Below, in pieces: positions 17,957 through 26,540 of a DNA stretch of 64,000 bases. A program made the translations under genes and the position numbers. Below the pieces are notes generated by a model, which saw only the letters and a list, made by a program, of their open reading frames with translations, had not been told where the DNA came from and made no database searches. Numbering within the stretch: position 1 is the stretch's first letter; each line of letters starts with the position of its first letter. Origin of the DNA: CAVEFW01 sp963643505 (GTDB lineage: Bacteria > Actinomycetota > Coriobacteriia > Coriobacteriales > Eggerthellaceae); contig CAVIKF010000004.1 in NCBI GenBank assembly GCA_963643505.1, positions 158,476 to 222,475 on the forward strand. The letters run 5' to 3'.

Positions 17957-18922
17957 CTATCGTGACCACCGCCGCTCCATACGCCCCTTCGCCAAGCGGC
18001 GCAATACCTCCCCGCGGTAGGGCGTCTTGAGACACACGTCCCAAAACGCACGGCCCATGTCGCAGCGAGGAAAGTCCCACGGCTTGTCGGGACCTGCATA
18101 ATGGATGATCCACGGATTCTCGCGGGACGCGAGGTAGTCACGCTTCATCTCAGGCGGAGCCAGGCTGATGATTTCCTTGATGCGTACGAACTTCCAATCG
18201 GTCACCACGTTCCAGCTATAGTCGAGAAACGCTGTCTTGCCTTGGGCCAAAAAATTCAAAACGTCTTGGTCAAGCAATTGGAAATCGTCGCTGAGGGCAT
18301 AGAGAATGATATCCTCCACCTCAAAGTTCGCCCTAAACTCATCGAGATTGAACAAGATGACGCCCGCCTGGAAATACAGGTACGGCTCTTTGATGCGCAA
18401 GACCTCGTCCATATACTTCTTTTTGGGATAGCCCGTACCGTCATAGGCTCCGTTGTACAGGCCAGCGGTGTCCACGTCACGTACCGCCGCAAGCAAACAC
18501 CCGGTTACATCGGTGGAGTAGAGCTGGTACAAATCGCGACGAACAATGAGGTCGCAATCCAAGTACACCATCTTCGCATACTCCGGAAACAAATCCTGCA
18601 TAAGCAGTCGATAGTAGGTCTCCACACGAAAATGCCCGCGCACGAACAGGTGTTGGAACTTGTCCGCGTGAGGAGAGACGTCCACAAAGCGCAAGCTGAT
18701 GTTGGGACAGCTGATCTGTTTTCGAAGCTTCGTTTGGTTGGCGGCGGTGATGTCGGTGGTCAAAACCCAGATATCGTAGTTGTGGCCTGCCGAAGACACA
18801 TCTTTGATGGATTGGAGCGCGCAGGAGAGGAACGGGACGTAAAAGTCGTTAGCTGCGAGGCATATCGCGACGGCATCGCCTCCAAACGCAGGGGGATTCG
18901 CTGTTTTTTGAATGTCACTCAT
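17957..18922 (-). CDS. Family 8 glycosyltransferase
   Basis: Retaining glycosyltransferase using a UDP-sugar. The 321-residue product has the GT8 layout: AICLAANDFYVPFLSCALQS near the N-terminus, the metal-binding DxD in VYLDCDLIVRRDL (about 105), YFQAGVILFNLDEFR (about 175) and IIHYAGPDKPWDF (about 275), the latter two being typical of LPS glucosyl- and galactosyltransferases. I take ATG 18922 over the upstream TTG. It lies 14 bases after the large glycosyltransferase gene and upstream of ddhA, so it probably belongs to the same transcript. Confidence 0.92.
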   Translation of the reverse strand: MSDIQKTANPPAFGGDAVAICLAANDFYVPFLSCALQSIKDVSSAGHNYDIWVLTTDITAANQTKLRKQISCPNISLRFVDVSPHADKFQHLFVRGHFRVETYYRLLMQDLFPEYAKMVYLDCDLIVRRDLYQLYSTDVTGCLLAAVRDVDTAGLYNGAYDGTGYPKKKYMDEVLRIKEPYLYFQAGVILFNLDEFRANFEVEDIILYALSDDFQLLDQDVLNFLAQGKTAFLDYSWNVVTDWKFVRIKEIISLAPPEMKRDYLASRENPWIIHYAGPDKPWDFPRCDMGRAFWDVCLKTPYRGEVLRRLAKGRMERRWSR

Positions 18923-18936
18923 GGGCAATCGCCTTT

Positions 18937-20886
18937 CTATCGACGAAGCACGCGACGGGCGGCACCGGCAACACCGTGCAACACCCTTGAACGGACGGGA
19001 TGACCCTGCAGGTAGCGATCATCTATCAATCGCTTGAAACCAATCTCGTGGGCACCGGCCTTCTTCGCCTCGCCGATAAGCCTGAAGTGCCATTGCCGAC
19101 GGTCCATGCGAGCCCAATCCACCGGGCACGCAAGCACTTGATCGACAAAACCGCCCACCTCGACGATTGCCGACTCCCACGTAGTGGTGAACCTCCCTTG
19201 GAAGGCCTCCCCGGCAAGACACTCCTCGACGAGACGAGGAACCTGGTCAAACGTTTGGAAGAAGCACATGTTTTCCTGCATGTCGTCAAAATGGCGATAC
19301 AGTTCGCGGTTGAGGTCGTTGTCGCAGGTAATGACCTTCTTCCCATGCTTCCACGCAATGGTGATGGGAAGTCCGAAGCCCTCATATTGGCTGGGGAAGA
19401 CAACGCAACTCGCATTTTCGTAAAGACACGAGAGGAAGCTCTCACTCAATCCGCCGCCGGTGATACAGAGCACGTTGGAAGGCAGGGGCGGAACGGATCC
19501 GTCCTCGGCCTTCTCCAGGCCCTCCTCAAAGAGACGTTGGTCTAGTCCCATGAACACATAGTTGCGACCAGTGTCCGTGACCGCCTCGAGCACCTCGGCC
19601 AACGCCTTGTGCTTCAAATGGTTGCCAGGAACAAGGACGTACTCGTCGAAAGGAAGGTTCTTTCGCTCCTCATCGTCGATGTCGGACACGTCGGAGTCGC
19701 TAGAGATATAGATCGTCCTCTGAGGTATCCCAGCGATGTCCGCGTCGCTTTGGAAGAACTGCAGATAGTCATCTCGACTGAAATCGCTGATGGAGATGAT
19801 GCCGTCGCTGAAACGCAAACCGCTGCGAACAACGTCCGCCCGGGCGGGGTCCCCCTCCGCAAGATAGCTCGAACGAAGCAGGATGCAGTCAAGCATCGTG
19901 AAGATGATGCGGACACAATGGTCGTTGAGGAACAGCTGCTGGTCGATGGTAAGCGGTTGGGCTGCGACAAGGCCGATATCACACAGGGGAATCTCCTCAT
20001 CGAGCAGACACACATTGTCGAAGCGTTCTCTCAATTCATGGAAGCGCACCGCCTCCTCGTTACACCGGACATAGAACTCATAGCGCTTGGAAAACCGCGA
20101 CCAAAAATACTCGAGCAACGCAAGCTGGTACTCCGAGGTTCCGCAATACCAAGGCATCATGTCACTGAACTCGAACAGGATACGCGGCTTGCGCCCACCC
20201 TCCGACAAGACGAAGGGGAAGAACCGATCAAGCCAAGCATTCTCCCGCAGGATGCGCTCATCCTTGAAGTCGGGATACCGGTCACCAAACGCGTGGCGCA
20301 CCGTATCGATTCGCGTGAGGCCCAAGACCTCGGGAGCGCTCAACTCCGGGACGAGCAACGCCTTGTTTGCGACGACGCTGGAGTAGCCGAAGCAATTGAG
20401 GCGCAACGCGTACTCCGCAAGCGCTGCATCAATGCTGGGCAAGGATTCATCGAGAGAGCCAAAGGAGGAGAAGTCCTTCGTGCGCACCATGATGGCAATG
20501 CGATGGGGGGCGGCCACGATGCTGGCGTCGGGAAGCCTGCTTGCCTGGTCAAAGGCCTCCTGGAAGGAGACTCCCGCAGGGATGAGGCGGGGGCATACCA
20601 CCGCATAGCGGTCGAAGCTGCGTTGGACCTCGACCATGCGGCGCAAGGTAGCGACCCTGCACTCACACCCCTCCACGACGAACAACACCTGTCCGCCCTG
20701 ATCCATCCTGACACGGATGAACTCATTTGCTTCCTCTATGTTTTTCGCGACGCAAGAGGCGTCAAAACCCATTTCGTCCTTGCGTATGTGCTGTAGCGTG
20801 TAAGCTCTCATCGCCCAAACTGCCTTTCGGGTCGGCGTGACGTTGTACCGTGTATCGAAAAAGCGGGCGAACCGCGTCGGATCCAC
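18937..20886 (-). CDS. Two-domain glycosyltransferase: degenerate GT2-like N-terminus, GT4 C-terminus
   Basis: The 649-residue product ends in a clear GT4 domain (about 250-600) with GNHLKHKALAEVLEAV and the donor-site FPSQYEGFGLPITIAWKHG, followed by VITCDNDLNREL. The first 220 residues look like the second half of a GT2 domain (LDESLPSIDAALAEYALRLN, about 150-170) but lack a DxD motif, so this part is probably non-catalytic or an acceptor-binding module. The start is uncertain: GTG 20886 has GAGG upstream; ATG 20811 is the alternative. It lies 36 bases after guaB and may be transcribed with it. Confidence 0.85.
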   Translation of the reverse strand: MDPTRFARFFDTRYNVTPTRKAVWAMRAYTLQHIRKDEMGFDASCVAKNIEEANEFIRVRMDQGGQVLFVVEGCECRVATLRRMVEVQRSFDRYAVVCPRLIPAGVSFQEAFDQASRLPDASIVAAPHRIAIMVRTKDFSSFGSLDESLPSIDAALAEYALRLNCFGYSSVVANKALLVPELSAPEVLGLTRIDTVRHAFGDRYPDFKDERILRENAWLDRFFPFVLSEGGRKPRILFEFSDMMPWYCGTSEYQLALLEYFWSRFSKRYEFYVRCNEEAVRFHELRERFDNVCLLDEEIPLCDIGLVAAQPLTIDQQLFLNDHCVRIIFTMLDCILLRSSYLAEGDPARADVVRSGLRFSDGIISISDFSRDDYLQFFQSDADIAGIPQRTIYISSDSDVSDIDDEERKNLPFDEYVLVPGNHLKHKALAEVLEAVTDTGRNYVFMGLDQRLFEEGLEKAEDGSVPPLPSNVLCITGGGLSESFLSCLYENASCVVFPSQYEGFGLPITIAWKHGKKVITCDNDLNRELYRHFDDMQENMCFFQTFDQVPRLVEECLAGEAFQGRFTTTWESAIVEVGGFVDQVLACPVDWARMDRRQWHFRLIGEAKKAGAHEIGFKRLIDDRYLQGHPVRSRVLHGVAGAARRVLRR

Positions 20887-20922
20887 CCGCTTGGCCTCAA
20901 ACAGTAACCCTTGGGGCTGCGT

Positions 20923-22443
20923 CTACCTTGCGCTACTTGCGTAGGTGTTGCTGTCCTTGAGGACGACGTCGTGCGCACCACCCTCGACGATGGAGGTGGA
21001 GCTGACCAGCGTCAGTTTTGCTTTTTGCTGGAACTCCTCGATGGTGAGGGCACCGCAGTTGCACATCGTGGCCTTGACCTTGGTCAACGTCAGGGCAACG
21101 TTGTCCTTGAGGTGACCGGCGTAGGGGACATAGGAATCGACACCCTCGACAAAGTGGAGGCTCTTGTTCTTGCCACCGAGATCGTATCGACCCCAATTCT
21201 GCGCACGAGCAGATCCCTCGCCCCAGTATTCCTTCATATATTGGCCGTTCACCATGACCTTGTTGGACGGGGACTCGTCAAAGCGAGCGAAGTAGCGGCC
21301 CAACATGACGAAGTCTGCACCCATAGCCAAAGCCAAGGATATGTGGTGATCGTAGACGATGCCGCCATCGGAGCAGATCGGCACGTACACGCCCGTCTCC
21401 TTGAAGTACTCGTCGCGAGCCTTGGCAACCTCGATGGTGGCGGTAGCCTGACCACGACCGATGCCTTTGGTCTCACGTGTGATGCAAATGGATCCGCCGC
21501 CGATACCGATCTTGACGAAGTCAGCACCGCTCTCAGCGAGGAAACGGAAGCCATCAGCGTCGACAACATTACCGGCACCGATTTTGACGGAGTCGCCATA
21601 GTGCTCGCGAACCCATTCGATGGTCATCTTCTGCCAATCGCTGAAGCCCTCGGAGGAATCGATACAGAGCACATCGACGCCTGCGTCAACCAACGCGGGA
21701 ATGCGCTCGGCGTAGTCGCGGGAATTGATGCCGGCGCCGACGATGTAGCGCTTGTGATCGTCGAGCATCTCGTCGGGGTTCTCCTTGTGGGAGTCATAGT
21801 CCTTGCGGAACACAAGCGCGACGAGGTTGTCGTCATCATCGACGATGGGAAGGCTGTTGAGCTTGTTGTCCCAAATGATGTCATTGGCGACCTTGAGGCT
21901 TGTACCGTCAGGAGCAACAACAAGCTTCTCGCGGGGGGTCATGAACGTAGCAACCTTTTCGGTGCCGTCCATGCGGGAGACACGATAGTCGCGATCCGCG
22001 ACCATGCCAACGAGCTTGCCCGTAGGAGTGCCGTCAACGGTAACAGGCATCGTGGAGTGGCCCGTGGCCTCCTTGAGCTCGAGCACGTCGGTAAGCGTCA
22101 TCTCGGGGGACAAGGTGGAGTCGCTCACGACGAAACCTGCCTTGCGAGCCTTGGCGCGTGCAACCATGGCAGCCTCTTCTTCGATGGTCTGGTTGCCATA
22201 GATGAAGGAGACGCCGCCCTCGGTGGCTAAAGCGACGGCCATGTTGTCGTCGGAAACCGCCGTCATGATCGCAGAGACCATGGGGATGTTCAAGGACAAA
22301 GGGCACTCCTCTTCGCCTTTGCGGTACTTGACCAGCGGGGTCTTCAAGCTGACCTTCGCGGGAATGCAATCGGCGGGCGTGTGTCCCGGCACCAACAGAT
22401 ATTCGTTAAAGGTCCTCGACGGTTCCTCGTAATAAAAAGCCAT
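20923..22443 (-). CDS. guaB: Inosine-5'-monophosphate dehydrogenase
   Basis: Oxidises IMP to XMP in guanine nucleotide synthesis. The 506-residue product has a CBS-domain pair (about 100-220) inserted in a TIM barrel, the phosphate loop GIGGGSICITRETKGIG with the catalytic Cys (about 315), SDGGIVYDHHISLALAMGADF, and a flap with EYWGEGSARAQNWGRYD. The C-terminal region has MCNCGA, marking a less common IMPDH clade found in some anaerobes. ATG 22443 is preceded by GAGGAGA at five bases. A terminator and a TATAAT box precede it, so it has its own promoter although it sits inside the polysaccharide locus. GTP supply for NDP-sugars is a plausible but unproved link. Confidence 0.94.
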   Translation of the reverse strand: MAFYYEEPSRTFNEYLLVPGHTPADCIPAKVSLKTPLVKYRKGEEECPLSLNIPMVSAIMTAVSDDNMAVALATEGGVSFIYGNQTIEEEAAMVARAKARKAGFVVSDSTLSPEMTLTDVLELKEATGHSTMPVTVDGTPTGKLVGMVADRDYRVSRMDGTEKVATFMTPREKLVVAPDGTSLKVANDIIWDNKLNSLPIVDDDDNLVALVFRKDYDSHKENPDEMLDDHKRYIVGAGINSRDYAERIPALVDAGVDVLCIDSSEGFSDWQKMTIEWVREHYGDSVKIGAGNVVDADGFRFLAESGADFVKIGIGGGSICITRETKGIGRGQATATIEVAKARDEYFKETGVYVPICSDGGIVYDHHISLALAMGADFVMLGRYFARFDESPSNKVMVNGQYMKEYWGEGSARAQNWGRYDLGGKNKSLHFVEGVDSYVPYAGHLKDNVALTLTKVKATMCNCGALTIEEFQQKAKLTLVSSTSIVEGGAHDVVLKDSNTYASSAR

Positions 22444-22521
22444 TGCGTCTCCTCTATCCCTGAAATGAACTCGTAGTTGCCCCAATTTTGGGTGCTCCCG
22501 TTCTCTATATAGTTATTGGAC

Positions 22522-22527
22522 ATTATA
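22522..22527 (-). promoter_or_regulatory. Probable -10 element of the guaB promoter
   Basis: A perfect TATAAT on the minus strand, preceded by TGCG (near-extended -10), lies about 80 bases before the guaB start. I see no convincing -35 box at 16-18 bases, so the element may rely on the extended -10. Confidence 0.45.
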
Positions 22528-22551
22528 CGCAGGACGAGGAATGTCGCTTCT

Positions 22552-22582
22552 CTTAAAACAACAAAAAGCCAAAAAGTCGGCT
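22552..22582 (-). terminator. Terminator at the end of neuC
   Basis: On the minus strand AGCCGA and TTGGCT form a 6-bp stem (with one G-U pair) around CTTT, followed by TTTTTGTTGTTTT. The hairpin overlaps the neuC stop codon and separates neuDBC from guaB. Confidence 0.65.
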
Positions 22583-23751
22583 CACAAATCGAGGCAACAA
22601 TCGAGGTCGAAAAACTCCTTGGGCTTTGCGGTATCCCGACCGAGACGGGAAAGAAGTTCGCAGGTGGTCTCAAAATAGGACCGGGCCGTGTTGGGCTTGT
22701 AGTAGGGATTCTCCTCGGGAGGTACGGCAGGCGCACCCCCGGCCGTCTTGATCGCCTCGATAATTGCGTGCTTCTCGCAGGGGGTATCAAAAACGCTGGC
22801 CCCACGGACGCGGCCATCTTGGCGATTTCCGATGTTAACGGTCTTGGCGCCAAGGCTCGGAGCCTCGATGAGCCCGGAGGAGGAGTTCCCCACGAGAGCC
22901 ACCGCATTATGGACAAGGCAGTGGTAGTCATTGGTGCGCAGGTTCTCGTAGTAGCGAGCGTTGGCATGCTTCTCCACGAACTTGTGCACCGCCCCGCGGA
23001 TACGATCGGAATGGGTGTCCGCATTGGAGCCAAGAAACACCAGCGTCGTTTCGTTGAACTCGGAAAGGGCGCCGAGGAGCTCGCCCATTTGGTTCTCCAC
23101 GTTGGCGTTGGAGATCGTCTCAGGGTGGAACAGGATAACAAGATACTCGGTCCCTTTGAGGTCCTTGACCTCGTCGCAAGCCTTGGACTCGTCAAACACC
23201 AGGCAATTCTCAGAGCCAAGTGCGCCAAGGTAGAACACGCGGTCGGGGTGTTCTCCCAATTGGATGACGCGGCGGCGGTATTGCTCGGTGGCGGTAAAGT
23301 GGTACAGACTCATCTTCGTGATGGCATGACGCACAAACTCGTCGTAGTTCGCGTAGGTCGCCTCCCCGCCATGAATGTGGAGGATGGGCACCCGCTGCAT
23401 CGCGGCAGCAATTGCCACCGAAAGGACCTCGTAGCGATCGCCGAGGATGATCAACAAGTCAGGCGGGTTTGTAGCGAACAGGTCGGCAAAACCGTCAAGA
23501 GCGACCCCCATGGAGGAGATGACGCCCCGGTTCGTGGTGGAGTCCAAAGGCAACTCCACTTCCGCCCCCACATCGAATCCGTCCTCGCGGACAAGATCGA
23601 CCTGGTGGCCGTACTCATCGCTTAGCAAGGCACCCGTCACAAGAATCGTCAGCTCGATATCATCGCAATCCCGCATGAGGGCCAGATAGCGTCTCATGAT
23701 GCCATAGTCGGCGCGCGACCCTGTGGCAAATGCCACCTTCCACTTTGCCAC
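22582..23751 (-). CDS. neuC: UDP-N-acetylglucosamine 2-epimerase (hydrolysing), NeuC type
   Basis: Converts UDP-GlcNAc to ManNAc and UDP, first step of sialic-acid-type synthesis. The 389-residue product starts WKVAFATGSRADYGIMRRYL, the NeuC signature (GSRADYG), and has ILGDRYEVLSVAIAAAM (about 95), HIHGGEATYANYDEF (about 115-130) and GNSSSGLIEAPSLGAKTVNIG (about 290-310). I place the start at GTG 23751 because AGGGGAG lies six bases upstream; that leaves 17 bases after the neuB stop. It ends at a terminator. A related 2,4-diNAc substrate (legionaminate route) cannot be excluded from sequence alone. Confidence 0.94.
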   Translation of the reverse strand: MAKWKVAFATGSRADYGIMRRYLALMRDCDDIELTILVTGALLSDEYGHQVDLVREDGFDVGAEVELPLDSTTNRGVISSMGVALDGFADLFATNPPDLLIILGDRYEVLSVAIAAAMQRVPILHIHGGEATYANYDEFVRHAITKMSLYHFTATEQYRRRVIQLGEHPDRVFYLGALGSENCLVFDESKACDEVKDLKGTEYLVILFHPETISNANVENQMGELLGALSEFNETTLVFLGSNADTHSDRIRGAVHKFVEKHANARYYENLRTNDYHCLVHNAVALVGNSSSGLIEAPSLGAKTVNIGNRQDGRVRGASVFDTPCEKHAIIEAIKTAGGAPAVPPEENPYYKPNTARSYFETTCELLSRLGRDTAKPKEFFDLDCCLDL

Positions 23752-23768
23752 CGTCGTCTCCCCTCTTC

Positions 23769-24809
23769 CTACATCTGCCACGCGATGCCTGGAACCTTGA
23801 TAAGTTCATCCTCTTCGAAGTCACACGGCGCAACGCTTCCCAAGACCTCGTCCCAAAGCATCGGGGAGATCCCATTGCCAGGGCGTTTGGTGGTGACGTT
23901 ATCCTCGGTCAAAACCTCCCCGGCCTTGATCGGACGCGCAGCCACCACCGATTTTCTCGCCACGATCATGTTCTTGCGCTCGCTGGGCGTAACAATCTTC
24001 TCGCCAACGCCATACATCTTCTCGACACGCCGAACACAACTCACCAAATCCGCAAGCTCCTCGGGCGATGCGGAAGCCTTGTGGTCGGGACCAGGCATGG
24101 ATTTGTCCAAGGTCAGGTGCTTCTCGATCACGGAGGCACCCATAGCAACCGCAGCCACGGCAGCGACGCTGCCGAGCGAGTGGTCAGACAAGCCTACCGG
24201 CAGGTCGGGAAAGTTCCTCTTGATATCACAGATGGCGGAGATGTTCACATCCTCATCGGGGGTGGGGTATTCCGTGTTGCAATGAAGCAAGATGATGCAC
24301 TCACGAGGCGTTCCCGCCTCCACGAGGACCTCGACGCATGCACGAATCTCCTCGATGGTTGCCATTCCCGTGGACAACAACAGGCGCTTGTTCTCCACCC
24401 GGAACCCTCCGACACGCCGTAGCAGCGGTAGGTTGGTCAACTCACCGGAAGGTATTTTCCAGATGCTTTGTCCGCTCTCCATAAGAAAGTCCACAGACCC
24501 CAAGTCAAAACCGGTGGAGAACGCATCCATACCGAGGCTGCGAGTGTAATCCCGAAGGATAAGGAAGTTTTCGTGGGTCAGCTCGAGTTTCTTGGTCATC
24601 TCCAATTGGGAGTCGGCGTCGCCGGTGGTGTCTTTTTGATAGTCAGCCTTCGGAGCGTATTTCGAGATGAGGGCCTCGGCGGAGAACGTATGGAACTTCA
24701 CGGCATCCACTCCTGCGGCATGGGCCGCATCGACCATCTGTTTTGCGATCTCGAGACTACCGTTGTGGTTACACCCGGTCTCCGCGATAATGTATACGTG
24801 CTTGCTCAC
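23769..24809 (-). CDS. neuB: N-acetylneuraminate synthase family protein
   Basis: Condenses phosphoenolpyruvate with ManNAc (or a 6-deoxy analogue) to a nonulosonic acid. The 346-residue product has the N-terminal TIM barrel (IAETGCNHNGSLEIAKQM, then VKFHTFSAE, STGFDLGSVDFL, HCNTEYPTP, GLSDHSLG, EKHLTLDKSMPGPDH) and a C-terminal antifreeze-like SAF domain (about 285-346, RKSVVAARPIKAGEVLTEDN). All substrate-site motifs are intact. It sits between neuD and neuC in an operon. No CMP-nonulosonate synthetase (neuA) is encoded in this window. Confidence 0.95.
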   Translation of the reverse strand: MSKHVYIIAETGCNHNGSLEIAKQMVDAAHAAGVDAVKFHTFSAEALISKYAPKADYQKDTTGDADSQLEMTKKLELTHENFLILRDYTRSLGMDAFSTGFDLGSVDFLMESGQSIWKIPSGELTNLPLLRRVGGFRVENKRLLLSTGMATIEEIRACVEVLVEAGTPRECIILLHCNTEYPTPDEDVNISAICDIKRNFPDLPVGLSDHSLGSVAAVAAVAMGASVIEKHLTLDKSMPGPDHKASASPEELADLVSCVRRVEKMYGVGEKIVTPSERKNMIVARKSVVAARPIKAGEVLTEDNVTTKRPGNGISPMLWDEVLGSVAPCDFEEDELIKVPGIAWQM

Positions 24810-24836
24810 AGGAATGCCTCCTCGACTCGCAGGTTT

Positions 24837-25502
24837 TTATGCGTTCAAGACGCGCGCGGGGACGCCAGCGACGACATCTCCCGGGGCGACATCGTGGGTG
24901 ACGACCGCGCCGGCGCCGATCGTGGACCAAGCTCCGACGGTCTTTTGCCCCAACGTCACCGAGCAGCTCCCGACAAAGGCGCCCTCCTCGACATGGACGT
25001 CGCCGTTGATACAAGAGTTGGTGGAGAGGTTCGCGTGGCTCTCCACATGGCATCCGTGCTCGATAAGGGCCTTGGTGTTCACGATGACGTTGTCCCCCAC
25101 CTGGGCCTTGCTGTTGATGATTGCCATCTTGCCGACAAAACACCCGTGGCCAATGGAGGCAGCAGAGGAGACGATGGCGGAGCGGTCCACGATGCTGACG
25201 CACTCCAAGCCCTTGCGAAGCAGCCCCTCGTACCATTTCTTGCGAACCTTGTTGTTGCCGATTGCCACAAAGTAGCAACAAAGCTCGGAACCCTTGATGT
25301 CGTCAAATCGATCCGAAATGATCGGATAACCAAGATGCATAGGGTTTTTGTTCTTCTCGTCAATAAAGCCGATAATCTTGTAAACGTTGTGGTCGATGGA
25401 GTCAATGACGGACTTGGCGTAGCCACCTGCCCCGATAATGACCAAAGGCTTGCGATCAAGCCCGCCTTTCACCAGCTCGCGAACATCCATAGGATCGATC
25501 AT
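24837..25502 (-). CDS. neuD: NeuD-family sugar O-acyltransferase
   Basis: Hexapeptide-repeat acetyltransferase associated with sialic-acid loci. The 221-residue product has an N-terminal Rossmann-like domain (KPLVIIGAGGYAKSVIDSID, about 15-35) and a left-handed beta-helix from about 100, seen as repeated hexapeptides (VSSAASIGHGCFVGKMAIINSK). It ends GAVVTHDVAPGDVVAGVPAR, the usual cap of this family. The ATG at 25502 has AGAGG five bases upstream; an ATG 18 bases earlier has no ribosome site. It is the first gene of neuD-neuB-neuC. Confidence 0.9.
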   Translation of the reverse strand: MIDPMDVRELVKGGLDRKPLVIIGAGGYAKSVIDSIDHNVYKIIGFIDEKNKNPMHLGYPIISDRFDDIKGSELCCYFVAIGNNKVRKKWYEGLLRKGLECVSIVDRSAIVSSAASIGHGCFVGKMAIINSKAQVGDNVIVNTKALIEHGCHVESHANLSTNSCINGDVHVEEGAFVGSCSVTLGQKTVGAWSTIGAGAVVTHDVAPGDVVAGVPARVLNA

Positions 25503-25651
25503 GTGCACCTCTTTGATCATACGCCGCGCAAATCTATAGGAACAAAACTGTAAATCATGTCCGCACGGTCGCGATGGCCTAATCCATTAACGGCTCATTC
25601 GGGTGTTGAAATGGTGTTTTATCAAAACTCGGATAGCCAGAAAGCCCCAAA

Positions 25652-25703
25652 CAGGCCTCCCCCGAGCAACGGGTTGCTCCAAACACCAGGCCTCCCCCGA
25701 GCA
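25652..25703. repeat. Pair of 17-bp direct repeats, 35-bp period
   Basis: The 17-mer CAGGCCTCCCCCGAGCA occurs at 25652-25668 and again at 25687-25703. Between them GAGCAAC and GTTGCTC (25664-25679) form a small inverted repeat. The pair lies 13 bases beyond the 3' end of the mscS gene. See the finding on paired repeats. Confidence 0.8.
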
Positions 25704-25715
25704 GCGCGCCCGATA

Positions 25716-26531
25716 TTAAATCGTCGGCGAGAGCTTGGCCACGACGCGAATTGCGACATCAAGGGCATCAAGCGTTGTTGAATACGGCCGGTCGGTCAAG
25801 TCGATCCAAAAGATAATGCTTCCCATATAAGCGTAATCGGTTGTCGCCGTGAGTTGAGCAATCGGGTCCTTCGTGACGGGGACGATCTTGGCGACCTCCG
25901 CTTTGATCTCCTCGTTAATCCGCGAGAGAAGGCCATCGATATCGTCGATGTTCTTGTACAGGTTGATGGGTACGATGATCTTCTCCGCTGGTGGCAATTT
26001 GATAAGCGTGCCGTTATTGATTGCCGAGTTGGGCACGATGACCATTTGTCCGTTTGCCGTCTCAATAGAAACTTGGCGCCATTTGACGTCGCAAACGACA
26101 CCCTTGCGACCCCCGACCTCGATATGATCCCCTGGGACAACGGTCCCCATAATCGACATCTGGACGCCGCCAATAAGGTTGGAGATCGTGTCTTGCAAGC
26201 CGAGCGAGATCGCAATACCGCCAACACCGAGAGCCGTGACGATACCGGAAGCATCAATACCGAAACAGATGGAGAGCATGAGGCTGATCCCGATGCCCCA
26301 CGCGCAGACGCGCCAGATGTTGATGAAGATGGAGCTTTGGGGCAAAGGGGAGTTCTCTTGGCTCAAAGCTTTCCTCAAGATCCTGGTCACAAGATGCGTC
26401 ACGACCGCCGTAACGACAACAAAACCCACCGCGATAGCAATCGCGACGAAGATATCCGAGTTAGCCAGATTTTTAAGCTGGTCAAAAAAGCTCCTACTGG
26501 ACTCAATTGCTGTATTCATCGTCTCATCCAT
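25716..26531 (-). CDS. mscS: Small-conductance mechanosensitive channel (MscS family)
   Basis: Membrane channel that releases solutes on hypo-osmotic shock. The 271-residue product has three hydrophobic segments (about 25-50, 70-92, 95-125); the third contains GVGGIAISLGLQDTISNLIGG, the Gly/Ala-rich pore helix of MscS. The beta domain follows with PGDHIEVGGRKGVVCDV and VPNSAINNGTL, both family hallmarks. The start at 26531 is the first ATG of two; neither has a strong ribosome site. It begins nine bases after the nrdG stop and may be co-transcribed with it. Confidence 0.94.
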   Translation of the reverse strand: MDETMNTAIESSRSFFDQLKNLANSDIFVAIAIAVGFVVVTAVVTHLVTRILRKALSQENSPLPQSSIFINIWRVCAWGIGISLMLSICFGIDASGIVTALGVGGIAISLGLQDTISNLIGGVQMSIMGTVVPGDHIEVGGRKGVVCDVKWRQVSIETANGQMVIVPNSAINNGTLIKLPPAEKIIVPINLYKNIDDIDGLLSRINEEIKAEVAKIVPVTKDPIAQLTATTDYAYMGSIIFWIDLTDRPYSTTLDALDVAIRVVAKLSPTI

Positions 26532-26540
26532 GCGCCTAAG

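Noticed and set aside
22582..25502. Glucose-1-phosphate cytidylyltransferase as a stand-in for NeuA
   Set aside because: The cytidylyltransferase at 17114 has DdhA-specific motifs and sits in the ddh gene set; it is not a CMP-nonulosonate synthetase.
25664..25679. Hairpin GAGCAAC/GTTGCTC as terminator of mscS
   Set aside because: Its stem is short with a two-base loop and it lacks a T run on the minus strand.
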